A stretch of 64,000 nt of DNA, taken from the NCBI GenBank assembly GCA_037783415.1, contig JAZGTN010000037.1, positions 6,496,501 through 6,560,500 of the forward strand. The letters are read 5' to 3'. Position numbers and translations under genes: made by a program. The stretch is from Leptasterias polaris. Its lineage: Eukaryota; Echinodermata; Asteroidea; Forcipulatida; Asteriidae. The notes under the pieces are model-generated. The model ran no database searches, had not been told where the DNA came from, and worked only from the letters and a program-made list of their open reading frames with translations. Position 1 is the stretch's first letter, and each line of letters opens with the position of its first letter. Shown here one piece after another: positions 9,201 to 19,368 of this stretch.

Positions 9201-12193
9201 TACCCTGATCTCAACCGAGGCCAGACTACAGGCTTCCAACGAGGCATCCATCAAGCAGGCGCAGGGGGCCTCAGACCATGCTCAGAAACTGATGGAAGAG
9301 CTGAAAGACTTGAAAGAAGAGAAAGAGGTGAGGGGGCCTGTGATTTCTCCTGATTTCTTGATTTCTGAAACCCCCAGCCCTTGTTTTGTCTACACCTGTA
9401 GATTTCATTTTTCCAGAGTCTGTCAAACTCTAGAATGCATCATCAAGGGCCAAATTTCATAGAGCTGCCTTAAAGGGTGTGTACAACATTAGTACATTTG
9501 TCAAAGACCAGTATCCACACTTGATGTGACCCAACAAGTACATGAAATAACAAACCGGTGTTCAAAGTCATGAGAAAATAGTGCAAAAGTGATGTTTGGA
9601 GCTTTGCATGGTGTGGATCATAAGAAAGAAAACAAATAGGGCCTATAGTAGTGAACTTGCGGGTACAACCTATATGTATAGAACTCGTTTGTGTTGGCTC
9701 TGAACAGTCTACTCGAAGACAAGCAGAGTATATGAGCAGAGTATATGAGCAGAGTATATGAGCAAGTTCGGGTGTTAACCTTTAGTCAATTTTGCCGTTT
9801 GAATCACGCATGCATGGTCTGTGTTTCACTCGATTGATTCGGTAAATATGGCGACCAACATGGCGACGACGTATCGAAGAGAGAAAAAATGTATTGTTCC
9901 AAAACGCCATCTTGACAGAATGATGTAACTTCGTTAGTTGACTAGAGAAACAGTGCTCTGGAGGTAGGTTGGTCCAGTTGGACTAGCTGGTTCAACCATG
10001 CAGCGTTCGAGTGACAGCGAGATCGACTATGGTTAAGTCTAGTCGACTCTAGTCAGCCAACCGAACTTGCTCAATACTGTCCGAAACGTCGAGACCACAC
10101 CAGTTCTTCTCAGTGCCAACACTACTACCAAAAGAGGTTTATACATGATTATGCCCGCAAGTTTACTACTGTAGTTTTTCTTAGCATTCAACTTGTAATG
10201 TGTGTGCTCGTTAGCAACCACAAAATGAGCACCGTACGTTTAAACACGAGATTAGCTTGATGACAGTATTGCAAGGTTTATGGAATAAACTGAACTCGAA
10301 CTTTTGGATTGTCTGTCACGGTTGCTTTTTTATTCTCATATCTGAAAGACTAAGGGTAATAATTGATAACAATAATAATAGTTTAATTTCATAATGCGCC
10401 ATGTCTGTCATAAATGACACTCCTGACAAAAAACTAAATTCGTGGAGCTCTAGGAATGATTTGATGAGACAAAGCAACCATAATACAATACCTTGAAAAG
10501 GGATACGAGGTGAGGTGGTGCATACTACTGCCAGACTATGCCAGAAATACCCGCGCAAACCATCTCTGTGTACAATAAATGTATACTGGTTTTTTTAATG
10601 TGCATTACACAACACATGGGGACCAACAATCTGAAGGATGAAGCAATAATTGTGAAGTGCCTTGTTATTAAGGATACAAGTGTCAAGACCGGGATTAAAC
10701 CCACACTATTCTGATCAGGAACATCAGAGCTTGAGTCCGATACGCTTGACCGCTCGGCCACGACACTCCATGACAAATTGGAAATTTAAATATCTCAAGT
10801 ATCTTTCTTTGACACTTTTTTGAATGAGACATCCTCGTTATACAGACAGGCTTGCTCTGAATTCTTCTCTCAAATTACTCAAAATAAAGAGTGAGGCTTT
10901 ACATTTGACAGGTTGTAAAAAATATCAAAAAGGGATCGCTTTAGTATTATTATAGTATATAACATAATGCTATTGTATTTAGTATTTATTATAAAATGCT
11001 ATAGCATTTTTGTTTTTCTTCAATCTTCAATTCTGCAGGGTGATGGTTCATCTGTGGATGCCAGCCCAGAGAAAGAAGCCATCGAAGAGTTAAAGAAGGC
11101 CAAAGAGGAACTGGCGAGCACCAAGGATGCTCTGTACAAGGCCAAGGCCGACTTGACATCCATCAAGAAGCAAGCTGAGGGAGTCAACTTGGAGTATGAC
11201 CGTCTCCTGAAGGAACACGCCCTATTGCAGGTGAGTTGATCATAGAGAAGCCATGTAAGGAAGAATATATTTTGCTCTATAAAAGCACTACATATAATAA
11301 CTAGTAACTAGTTCTAATATATGATTTTGGGTTGAACATAGAAAGCTCAGTTGGTAGAGCACTGGCACGTTAATCTGGAGGTCGTTGGTTCAAATCCCGC
11401 TCTAGTCAATTTTTTTTTGTTCAATGCAAAATCATTTAAAATTTACCCAGTCAGTTTCCCTTGTGGTTTATTATTTGATAGTTCTAATATAGTGCATTTT
11501 ACTGTAGTGTAAGGGAATCGAAGAGTGGAGACGAGGTCTTGAATGGCCCTTTAAAACCGGCAGGGTCAAAGCCTTGTGATAAAGGACCGAGCCGATGTTT
11601 TAAACGGCCATTTAAGACTGAGTCATCATTCATGAATACCTCTCCGTTAAAAACATCCAAACACCTTTAAAAATTGAGAACAAATCTGACAGTTTAGCCT
11701 CGGCTCTCTTTGACTATGCTTTGAATTTGTACCCATGTTAAGTGCGAAGTAGCTCTTCAAATTTTCATCAAAATTGACACTATCGCAGGAAAGTTTTGAA
11801 TGTTCGCAAGCCAAATAGGCGATCTACCAACTCAAATTGGGCAGTGAAATATGCACGCTTTGCAAAATCATGTAATAGCGCCCTCTTTTGGCTCAATTTC
11901 TACAAGCAAAGTGTGATGTCACTGCAAATCACTATGGCAATATTGACAGCTGATCTTAAGAGATGGATCTTAGTACTTTGTAAAATCAAGCCCTGGTTTC
12001 ATCACCAGAAAGTTTTAAAAATAAATACAAAAGAAGAAAGTCAACTTATGACGTTATGACTTGTGACTTTTTCTGGTTATTTTGTCTGTTGCAAAGCAAT
12101 TTCCCCTGTATCGGTCTACATTTAAAGTAATTTTTATTGTTTTTTTTATTGCAGAAAACAGTAGAGGAAGATAACAACAAAAAGGACACCTAA
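3270..12193 (+). CDS. BCAP31: B-cell receptor-associated protein 31 (BAP31), six coding exons
   Basis: Exons: 3270-3361, 5573-5673, 7518-7662, 9183-9327, 11039-11230, 12155-12193. All introns are GT-AG and phases match, giving 237 residues plus stop (human about 246). BAP31 is a polytopic ER membrane protein that acts as a cargo receptor and in quality control and apoptosis signalling. The N-terminus MALQWTFVAGFLYVEAG is diagnostic. Three hydrophobic segments lie at about residues 7-27, 41-65 and 98-120. The block LFRSQRNLYIAGF precedes the third, and TLISTEARLQASNEA follows it. A charged coiled-coil tail covers about 120-225, with YDRLLKEHALLQ near its end. The protein ends KKDT, a dilysine (KKxx) ER-retrieval signal. 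SSVD at 165-168 sits where human BAP31 has its first caspase site. The start is the family's conserved MxLQW. Introns are full of repeats but all exons are intact, so the gene is probably functional. Confidence 0.96.
3683..4041 (+). repeat. ~370-bp dispersed repeat, variant A (BCAP31 intron 1)
   Basis: It starts near TAAAGGTATTATACAGGATT and ends near CAATAGTGTACAGGGCCTTT. The core, a CATGAAATAACAAACCTGTG block followed by 'tgagctcaattggtca', recurs elsewhere in the window (9466, 26275 in reverse, 48535, 59335). The ends are weakly complementary, as in a MITE. No coding capacity. Confidence 0.65.
4566..4714. mobile_element. MITE with GATTTCACAAAG ends (copy 1)
   Basis: About 149 bp, bounded by GTCGATTTCACAAAG and its complement CTTTGTGAAATCGA. 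The interior contains CTTAAGATGAGTTATC and 'accatagtgatttgtattg'. A second copy with the same order of blocks lies at 36694-36843, which defines the boundaries. Confidence 0.7.
4715..5572 (+). other. BCAP31 intron 1, remainder
   Basis: Intronic sequence without recognisable genes. Around 4380-4460 and 4820-4860 there are TAACCCTAACC-like stretches that resemble the ends of the 351-bp element at 38125-38475. Nothing else stands out. Confidence 0.5.
6058..6430 (+). repeat. ~370-bp dispersed repeat, variant B (BCAP31 intron 2)
   Basis: It contains AAAGACCAGTATTCTCAC, then TATGCATAAAATAACAA, then 'ctcaattggtcattgaagtt', a central section, AAACTACGTTACTTCAGAG and a terminal TACCAAACGTGTACAGTGCC. 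The same series occurs at 23945, 37190 (+) and 17440, 20715 (-). The dispersed, gene-free nature fits a MITE. From general familiarity it resembles a very abundant echinoderm repeat. Confidence 0.7.
6712..6802 (+). repeat. Direct repeat, left copy (91 bp)
   Basis: These 91 bp recur with no difference I can see at 7243-7333, 531 bp downstream in the same BCAP31 intron. Sequence outside the repeat differs. Confidence 0.9.
7243..7333 (+). repeat. Direct repeat, right copy (91 bp)
   Basis: Second copy of 6712-6802. It ends 184 bp before BCAP31 exon 3. The identity implies recent duplication or conversion. Confidence 0.9.
7960..8230. mobile_element. tRNA-derived SINE pair, head to head
   Basis: The + strand part (about 8090-8230) has an A-box-like GGCTTAGTGGTAT and a B-box-like GGTTCAAATCCCGCCT 45 bp later, followed by a body with CCCTCCCACATCTAAAAC. 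Just upstream (about 7960-8080) a related body runs in reverse orientation. A related + copy is at 27330-27560 and a reverse one at 18860-19090. Confidence 0.5.
8430..8585 (+). repeat. Degenerate short-period repeat
   Basis: Diverged copies of a unit like CCCCAGGGCTGATCCC and AGCCCTTAGGGC with a period of about 20-30 bp, in BCAP31 intron 3. No function is visible. Confidence 0.5.
9466..9600 (+). repeat. ~370-bp repeat variant A, truncated
   Basis: It starts TTAAAGGGTGTGTACAACAT, contains AAAGACCAGTATCCACACTT and 'tgaaataacaaaccgg', then passes at about 9600 into unrelated sequence (GCTTTGCATGGTGTGGATCA), which suggests interruption by another element. Confidence 0.55.
9722..9765 (+). repeat. 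14-bp tandem repeat, three copies
   Basis: The unit AGCAGAGTATATG(A) is repeated three times in BCAP31 intron 4. It is a short minisatellite. Confidence 0.8.
10678..10768 (-). tRNA. tRNA-Leu(CAA)-like gene or pseudogene
   Basis: Read on the minus strand from 10768, the 5' arm GAGTGTC pairs with GACACTT at the 3' end over 7 bp (one G-T). A Leu/Ser-type D arm follows (GTGGCCGAGCGGTCAAGC). The anticodon arm is TCGGA-CTCAAGC-TCTGA, which places CAA at positions 34-36. A long class II variable arm and a T-loop TTTAATC come next. The T stem has at least one mismatch and the loop departs from TTCRAAT, so it may be a pseudogene or SINE head. It lies in BCAP31 intron 4, antisense. Confidence 0.45.
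11338..11482 (+). mobile_element. tRNA-Lys-like SINE, 3' part (BCAP31 intron 5)
   Basis: It has A-box GCTCAGTTGGTAGAGC and B-box GGTTCAAATCCCGC, then CTCTAGTC, a T-rich run, 'aaaatcatttaaaatttacc' and CAGTCAGTTTCCCTTGTGG. The fuller copies at 28995-29345 and 38805-39065 carry an additional body upstream of the tRNA-like part. Confidence 0.7.
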
Positions 12194-12499
12194 AGTATCA
12201 ATCATTCTCACCAAAGATTCTATCCTATATCGGCAGCAACATGACAGAGTAAATCCTCTCCACTTTTAACGCTTTCGTTACCGAACTGTTTTGGCATAAA
12301 CAAGCGCTGGTGACTGCATTGTTTGACTGCTCAAGCATGAAGCACACGTTCTTACACAACAGAAAGCTCTTGTTTAAAGGCCAAGTTAACAAACTCTGTT
12401 ATCACCTTGAAGTTATTGTTTGACAGCAAAATAAGTAATAACAAATGTTTAACTTATTGAATTCCCTTTCATATAACTAAAAAATCATTGAGATCGGCC

Positions 12500-12505
12500 A
12501 ATAAA
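12500..12505 (+). promoter_or_regulatory. BCAP31 poly(A) signal
   Basis: AATAAA about 307 bp after the BCAP31 stop codon, followed within 15-35 bp by a GT-rich stretch (TTCTTTGTCTTTGTTTCC). This is the expected layout for cleavage and polyadenylation near 12520. Confidence 0.7.
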
Positions 12506-13224
12506 TGTCCAAGTTCTTTGTCTTTGTTTCCTCAGTGTGATCTGTAATCTCAAATACTTTTTCTAACACAACCAAATTGGGCACCGTAGTTGTTTGGCAT
12601 TTCAAATATTTTTACTCCGATTTGAAGGGATTGCGAAACAAAGCAACCCCTTTTTTTTTATAACCAGCATTGGAAAGATCCGATCTTTCTCTTTCTAATC
12701 ATTGTAAACTTGGGTATGGAGGGAATATGAACAAATTCTGGGTTGAATTATCTAAGATTGGTCGACTAAAGTTACCAATGGTAAAGAAGAGGTGGTATAA
12801 TTGCAGTCGACTAAAGTCACCTATGGTAAGGAAAGGGTTTAGGAGAAAACCATCAGTTAGAAGGAACAAACTGTTAAGTTTTTCTTGTGGAGAAATATGG
12901 AAGTAGATTCTACCTGCTGGTCCCTTCCCTCGAATTAGAAGACTGAAATTTGGAAATAGAAAAATTTGAAGTTATTGTTTTGAGTTTTATTTCTGGAATG
13001 TTTTATATTTTTTACAGGGCAATGGTTGTCCGCAAAAAAATAATGTCCCATCTAATTAATGAAAAAAGTGTCTCCCCACAAGCCATTGGGTTTGTTTTCA
13101 TCTGTGATATAGAGATACATAATGGTTGTGTAGTTTTATAGCAACTTGTCAAGGTTTTTTTTTGGGGAAACTATTTTGCTCTGTTACGATGTTTGAGTTG
13201 TTGCACTTTTTTGTTTTTATTTTG

Positions 13225-13400
13225 GGTTGAACAAAGACAAATTGACTAGAGACGGATTTGGATTAACGTGCTGGCGCTCTACCAACTGTGCTGTCTAGCT
13301 CTATGTTGGCGGTCTCCCTAATTTGTTAATACCTTTGTTCAGGAGGTGCCAGTCAAGAAATTTTTTGTTCTAGTTTAACTGCCATTGTTTGTACAACCAA
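13225..13400 (-). mobile_element. tRNA-Lys-like SINE, reverse copy
   Basis: The reverse complement of the SINE family: GGGTTGAACAAAG at the left, then CTCTACCAACTGTGC (A box reversed), GGCGGTCTCCCTAATTTGTT and TTCAGGAGGTGCCAGTCA. The B-box region is degraded. Confidence 0.6.
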
Positions 13401-13401
13401 G

Positions 13402-13890
13402 CCCAATTTCATAGATCTGCTTAAGCAAAAAATAAGCAGAATACCGGTCACAGAGTTTTGGCTGGTAATCTTATTCTGGTAAGCATAAATAATTTTGTTG
13501 TGCTTAGCTAGTGTTGTGCTTAAGCAGCTTATGGCTTTATAAGCATTTTGAATTTGGGCTCCATAAAGCCGTTTACCAGTACGCAAGTTGTCGTGCTTAC
13601 TATCGCTTAAAAATGTGTGTAAGCAAAAGTGTAATTCACAAACAATCATGAAGTTTACAATGGATTTGCATAATTGTTGCGCCACTCATCTGCTCACAAG
13701 AATCACTGTGTAAAAGTGCCTTTAGATTATAAGATGGAAATTCTGCGAAGAACCTTGGCCCAATTTCATAGAGCTTTATCAGAATACTGGTCTCAGATTG
13801 TATATTTGGCTGGTAACCTTATTCTGGTAAGCATCATTTTGTTGAGCTCAGCTACATTAGTAGTGTGCTTAAGCAGCTCTATGAAATTAG
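13402..13890 (+). repeat. Two copies of an 'aattgggcc/taagcagctc' MITE-like repeat
   Basis: The copy at about 13402-13560 and the copy at about 13757-13890 both begin CCCAATTTCATAGA and carry CTTATTCTGGTAAGCAT, with a reversed end AAGCAGCTCTATGAAAT. Fragments recur at 15727-15900, 25190-25230 and 39695-39880. The self-complementary ends indicate a small DNA element. Confidence 0.6.
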
Positions 13891-14282
13891 GCCCTTCTCT
13901 GTAAGCAGAACACATCTGCTCAATATATGTTTTATGAACTTAACAGTAACAACTAGGCATCAGAGTTGTTTGTGGAATTAAATGTTAATGTTTTAATTAT
14001 GCAACAAACAGTGGCTATTTTTTAAGAAGGCTCTTATGAATTACCATACAAGTAATGAATATTTATGAGTGCAGTGGTGAGAATCATGAGGTGGTGAGAA
14101 ACATTTCGGAATGTTTCATTCAGCGATTAATTAGTTAATGCCACGTGACCAAGAATTCTCCAATCAAATGCCAAGGATCTACTTTGGTGTTATTATATAA
14201 GTTTGTTTAATCAGCTATGTATATTTTCAAACTTTAGTTCATTGTGCTACTTGTTTATAACAAACTTCTCACCATATTTCCT

Positions 14283-14452
14283 AATAGACCTTATACATAT
14301 GACGTCATTTGAGTAGGGCGCCCTCACCTAGAGGTCAAAAGGAAGATGCTCATTGGCCAGTCTTGTGCGCACAAATCAGCGCGTTTCCATTGTTTCATCA
14401 TCAGTTTACCTCTAAGGTGGCGGCTTGGTGACGTCAATGCATAAGGTCTATT
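14283..14452 (+). mobile_element. MITE with AATAGACCTTAT ends (copy 1, 170 bp)
   Basis: The ends are AATAGACCTTATACATATGA and its near-complement ending ATGCATAAGGTCTATT. Both sub-terminal regions contain TGACGTCA. The second copy (17740-17916) is in reverse orientation and keeps the same internal order. Confidence 0.8.
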
Positions 14453-14599
14453 AAACACTAATGGTAAAGAGATGTTTCAGTATTGGTGCCAACTCAATTT
14501 GATATTAACCCTTTAAATGATGCCTTGGTTTACCAAGGCATCATTTAAAGGTATGCCTCTCTTTTCAACACTAGCAGAGTCTTGGGGTTAATAAAAGTA

Positions 14600-14885
14600 G
14601 AATAATTTGGGGTTGAACAGTTAGACAAATTTAGTACAGCAGGACTTGAACCTGCAACGTTCCAACGCTCTACCAACTGAGCTATCTAGCCCTGCGGTGA
14701 TGGTCTCCCTACTTTGTCAATATTGTTGTTCAGGGGTGCCAGTCAGAAGCCATTTAACCTGTAACTGCCGTACAGCCAGGGATCACGTTTACTATACAAC
14801 CTTGGAAGCAGCAGCAGAGGGATCACCTTTTTATTTCAATTATCAAGTAATAAACCACAGGGGAAACAAACCGGGTAAATTCTTT
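14600..14885 (-). mobile_element. tRNA-Lys-like SINE, long reverse copy
   Basis: Read in reverse it has TTTACCCGGTTTGTTTCC, GTGGTTTATTA, then GTGATCCCTGGCTG, ATGGCTTCTGACTGGCACCC, TAGGGAGACC, then TAGATAGCTCAGTTGGTAGA and a B-box-like GGTTCAAGTCCTGC. This is the same block order as 28995-29345. The tRNA-like part is at the 3' side of a roughly 150-bp body. Confidence 0.65.
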
Positions 14886-14952
14886 AGATCTTGTTTAGTC
14901 TATTGGGCAGCTATTATGATGTTACAAGCAAAGTACTCTTCAATAATGTTGC

Positions 14953-15148
14953 AGAGCTGCCAACATTTGCATCTATAGCAATTGGGGAGATTTTGTCCAA
15001 AAATCCGGGAGATATTTAGAAATGCATTCAACATATTTGGGAAAAGTTTCCATAATCGGGGAAATTTTCAAATTTGTTCATCAGAACATGGAAAGATTGG
15101 TTTATTTTCAAGGAAATTTCAACCGAATCAGAAAGAGTTGGCAGCTCT
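14953..15148. mobile_element. hAT-like MITE, 196 bp
   Basis: Terminal inverted repeats AGAGCTGCCAAC (14953) and GTTGGCAGCTCT (ending 15148). Flanks are AATGTTGC on the left and AATGTTGT on the right, an 8-bp target duplication with one mismatch, which fits hAT-type insertion. No coding capacity. Confidence 0.7.
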
Positions 15149-15999
15149 AATGTTGTACCACCAAGGTGAATTTATTGCAGAATAATATATTCTTTTTCAT
15201 TTCTTCAGATATAATGACATATTTTGAGAAAACTTTGCCTCTGTATATAATTTAATATATATATAAACCAAATTAAATTGATCCTTTTGGTTTCACCCTT
15301 ACACTGATAAGTGATCGGCATTGTATACCCATTGCAATCCAAGAACAGAAGGAAAAAATTCACATGCTGTTTGATTGGGATTCGAACCCACGGTTCTGAC
15401 ACTCTTGAGCGTGCCTGATGGCAAGAGGTCAGTATGAGTCATGTATTCTTTAGTAGTGGAAATCCCAACAGTAATGAGTGAAACTTTCAGCTTCATTTGT
15501 GTTATAAAGTGCTTAAAGTTCAGTGATGCAATTTGGGCAATTTACCTGCATTGCTAAAACCTTGTTTTTATTTTCAGGATGAATGTCATCCCTTTTTCAC
15601 TATTATATTTATTTGCACTCTAGGTATTAAGAAAGACTCACAATCTTTGATAATGTTTAAAATAATGTAGAACTTTATTACTTTTGGAACAACTCTTGTG
15701 TTTTCGACATAAGTTTGCAGACAACCTGGGCCCACTTTCATAGCTCAGCTGAGGCAGAGACATTGCTAAATGATTTTCTGCTAAACAAAATCGAGCTGGA
15801 TACCAGTCACAGACAGTACATGTGAGATAGATTTTGGCTGGTAACCTTATTCTGGTTAGCATAACTTTGTTGTGTGTGTGCTTTATAAGCAGCGTTAAGA
15901 AGGGGGCCTTGGGTGGTGTTGGTCTGGGATAAAGTCCATATTCAGCATTATTACGAAGAAATTAACAATAAACATCACGTACAAACATTTTCTTGTCCC

Positions 16000-17439
16000 T
16001 ATTTTTATGATGTAGCGTCTTCAGAGGTAAATAATAAAATGCGTTGCCCTTGATCGAACAGCAACAAATAAGGGTATTAAAACATCCTGTAAAAACACTT
16101 TCTTGGTTGTAGTTTTATGATGAAACGTCTTCAGAGGTTAATTACAAAATGTGTTGCCCTTGAAGTAATTGCCCCAAATAATGGCATTGCCCCTCTGCAC
16201 TGACATCACACGCAGCTACTGTCGGCCTTACCTGGTCTGCCATTTTTGGGAGCCAGTTTGGGGGTGCGTAACCTATAGCATAATATCATAGCCCATGGGT
16301 TAAGGGGCTGAAAAATCCCCCACTTTTGAGATTGAATACAATCAAACTTTGTTCCAAAGGAAGCAACTTAATTGATCATGAATTAAACCATTCACTTGTG
16401 CATCTTTTTCACCTTGGGGGGGTGGGGGGTGGCTAAGCCCCTCCCCCCTGGTTATGCCACTGGTAATTGTACCCAGAGTTTTGGTAAAGTTGCAGTTCTC
16501 CTTTTTCGAAAAAAAAAATATGACAAATCTCCCTCCTCTCAACTTTTCCTACATCCCCGCCCCCCTCAAAATTTGTTTAGATCCACCTACGATCTGAACT
16601 AAAAAACCTTTAAATGTACACATGTGACCGACACTGGGTGGCGTATTAAGTGTGCATCAGCAATCCAACACGTTTACTATTGTGTATGATTATTGCACTG
16701 ATATTCTATACATTGTCACAGGTCAGTGGGTTTCAAAATTGGACCTTGACTATGTAGGTGCATAACGGTTTCTCTTCTGTATAGTCTACATGTATATAAG
16801 CTCAACATACTGTACACTGGAGGCAGGTATTAGGGTGAGTGTTTGGAGTGAGACAACATTCCTCGGCAGTAATGTCTAAATGGAGATGAGCTGAGATGAA
16901 GGACTTCAAACTTTCAGCCAATAAGCAGTCTCCATCTTAGGAAATACAAACCCCCACCTGGTTTACTGTCTCATTGGCCACGGTGGGAGTCATTTAGTTC
17001 ATGTGAGTACAAAGTGAAAAGATCTGAAATTTGCATTGGGGGTAAATGATATTATTTGTGTTTATATCCATAAGCCGATTTGTGTGAAGCACTGTATACT
17101 CCGTACCCCTTCCTTTCAAGCAGCTCGGGGTGTGCTGATCAAATAATACCCACTGCTTGGTAACATTACATGAACCATATGTTCCTGCCAAAGCCCATGA
17201 AAGGCTTATTGGTGCGTTACAGTGAAAATTCACTATTTACTGCCTTGCAAATAAACATTCCCCAACAAACTGCATAATGTTGGAAAGAGCACATAATTCT
17301 CTTTTTAATGTGGTATACATTTTGCCATATTCCCCCGATTTGTATTCAAGCTAGCGTAATAACACTATTCATGCGATTTTACAAAAAAACAAATTGAAAC
17401 AACAATTCAAATAAGTTTAAAAAGTAAGTACTTTCAAAT
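16000..17439. other. Gene-free stretch
   Basis: No gene is recognised. A G-rich stretch at 16410-16450 next to GGTTATGCCACTGG looks like a single transposon end. An internal duplication (about 15990-16070 and 16085-16165, sharing TTATGATGNARCGTCTTCAG) is visible. The rest is unremarkable. Confidence 0.4.
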
Positions 17440-17738
17440 TTCTGTCAAAAGTGGGTTCCTTCTCTTTGCACCACCCTGTTTAGAATGCTAATTACTCCCA
17501 AAATTAATGACCATAACAACTTACTTGGTAAAGAGCTGTGGATATTATAAAACATTGTAAGAAATGATCCCCCTTTGAAGGAATGCAGTTTAATGGAAAG
17601 AAGGTGTTAAGCCTTTCTCAGTCATCTGAAAACACATCTGTATTTTCTTTCATTAATTTCTTGCAACTTGATGAGCAATTGAGGCTTGTTATTTCATGCA
17701 TATGTTGGGATAGACCAGTGAGGATACTGGTCTTTGGA
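17440..17738 (-). repeat. ~370-bp repeat variant B, reverse copy
   Basis: Shares TAATTACTCCCAAAATTAAT, 'taacaacttacttgg', CTTCTTGCAACTTGATGA-like and TTATTTCATGCATATGTTGG, ending ACTGGTCTTTGGACA. It is immediately followed by the 177-bp MITE at 17740. Confidence 0.65.
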
Positions 17739-17739
17739 C

Positions 17740-17916
17740 AATAGACCTTATGCATTGACGTCACCAAGCCGCCATCTTAGAGGTAAACTGATGATGAAAC
17801 AATGGAAACGCGCTGATTTGTACGCGCGGCGCACAGGACTGGCCAATGGACATCTTCCTTTTGACCTCTAGGCGAGGGCGCCCTACTCAAATGACGTCAT
17901 ATGCATAAGGTCTATT
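17740..17916 (-). mobile_element. MITE with AATAGACCTTAT ends (copy 2, 177 bp)
   Basis: Reverse orientation relative to 14283-14452. The ends are AATAGACCTTATGCATTGAC and CATATGCATAAGGTCTATT. The interior ACTGATGATGAAACAATGG is shared with copy 1. It abuts the end of another repeat, which suggests nesting. Confidence 0.8.
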
Positions 17917-17999
17917 AAACTACATCGTTGTTTTGGGAAGATTACATACTACATTTATTCCCTTCACCCTCTAGCTTACACTAACAGTAAGCACAACCA

Positions 18000-18855
18000 A
18001 CTATAGTGGTCACGTTGTAGAAAGTGAAAACAACAAAACTTGGTTTATGTTTAGTAGGGATTTGTGCATACATCGTGCATATTTTCAGTAGCGGCAATTG
18101 AAATAAGAAATGGCGATTTGGGAGGTTTTCAAATTCTATTTTCTCAATAGGCAGACAAAAATTCTCTAAAGATAAGATTGTTTTTACTTGTATGAAATTT
18201 GTTGATTATTGAGCTGTATCACTAATTTTTTATATTAAGTTTGTGCCTCAATGTCTTATCAAATCATTGTATAAAATTGTCGTCTTTGACTTAATATTTG
18301 CTCAAAATAATGACAGACCGTTAAATAACTAGCCAACAAAGGGTAGTAAAACTTTACACAAATGAACAAGGTTGAGAGTTTTAGGGGAAATAAACGGGAC
18401 AGAACCTTAAATATTCCTCAAATATCAACATCATATTTATGTAACACAGTTACATATATACACATTCATTCAGATAGGTATATATGGATATTCACTGTCT
18501 CTTTTGCAAATAAGCACAAGCTTGCTCCGCATCTTGTGACATAGAAACTGTCGATATAGTCCGAGAAATCCAACTTAAAGTGGTAACCTGTGACTAAGCA
18601 AGTCATTGTACCAGACACTATTCAAATCTAACTCGCAAATGGCTTACTTAATGGAAGTTTTTCCCCTCGATAATGATTTAATTTACATTGAAATATCAAC
18701 TGGTAACACTATCGAGGCATCATATGCGGGTGCAATATAGAAACATGTGTGACAGGGCCAACTACGTAGGAAAAGTGAAGCAAAATTGCTTTCACAATTT
18801 TATTAGGAAAGACAAAGACTAAATGAATTTGTCATTAGTTTTAATTCATTAATTT
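18000..18855. other. AT-rich, no feature seen
   Basis: About 850 bp of AT-rich sequence with no gene, RNA or clear repeat that I can support. Confidence 0.5.
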
Positions 18856-18859
18856 GTGA

Positions 18860-19090
18860 AACTACACATCAAACAGCGCAAATAATGCCAATAAAAGGAT
18901 GAATAGGATACAAGAAGAAAGTTTTAAACAGGGGAAGAAAACAAAATGGGGAAAACCATCAAGGTCAGGAATGGACTGAAAAGCCAATCCAATAACATGC
19001 TTGGCTACATTCTGAGATGGGATTCCAACCTGGGTCCACAGAGATAAAAGGCCGGGGAAAGAAAACCATGACAGAGTTATCCTGATCCCC
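18860..19090 (-). mobile_element. SINE-like element, reverse copy
   Basis: Contains GAGATGGGATTCCAACCTGG (a degraded reversed B box) and a reversed body with GGGGAAAACCATCAAG, matching the family at 7960-8230 and 27330-27560. Confidence 0.4.
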
Positions 19091-19242
19091 AACCATTTAT
19101 TATTTTTTTTTTTTTCCCAGTTTTAAACTCTGTCAGTATATCAAAATTGTAAATTGTATTTGTTACCTTATAGGTGTTTCATGATTGTGTATGGAACCCA
19201 ATGGAAAGCCTGATGGGTATTTGAATTTCTTGGCTCATCCTT

Positions 19243-19368
19243 GGATGAGTAGGCCATGGCTCACCACTATAGCCTGGCAATAGTGGATGAGTAGGCCATG
19301 GCTCACCACTATAGCCTGGCAATAGTGGATGAGTAGGCCATGGCTCACCACTATAGCCTGGCAATAGC
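19243..19368 (+). repeat. 42-bp tandem repeat, three copies
   Basis: The unit starts GGATGAGTAGGCCATGGCTC and ends CTGGCAATAGT, with starts at 19243, 19285 and 19327. The copies look identical, so the array is recent. The 42-bp period is a multiple of 3, so a reverse-frame peptide repeat is read through by chance. Confidence 0.9.

Noticed and set aside
11338..11408. Functional tRNA gene
   Set aside because: A and B boxes are good, but the acceptor arm is damaged and the sequence belongs to a dispersed SINE family with tails.
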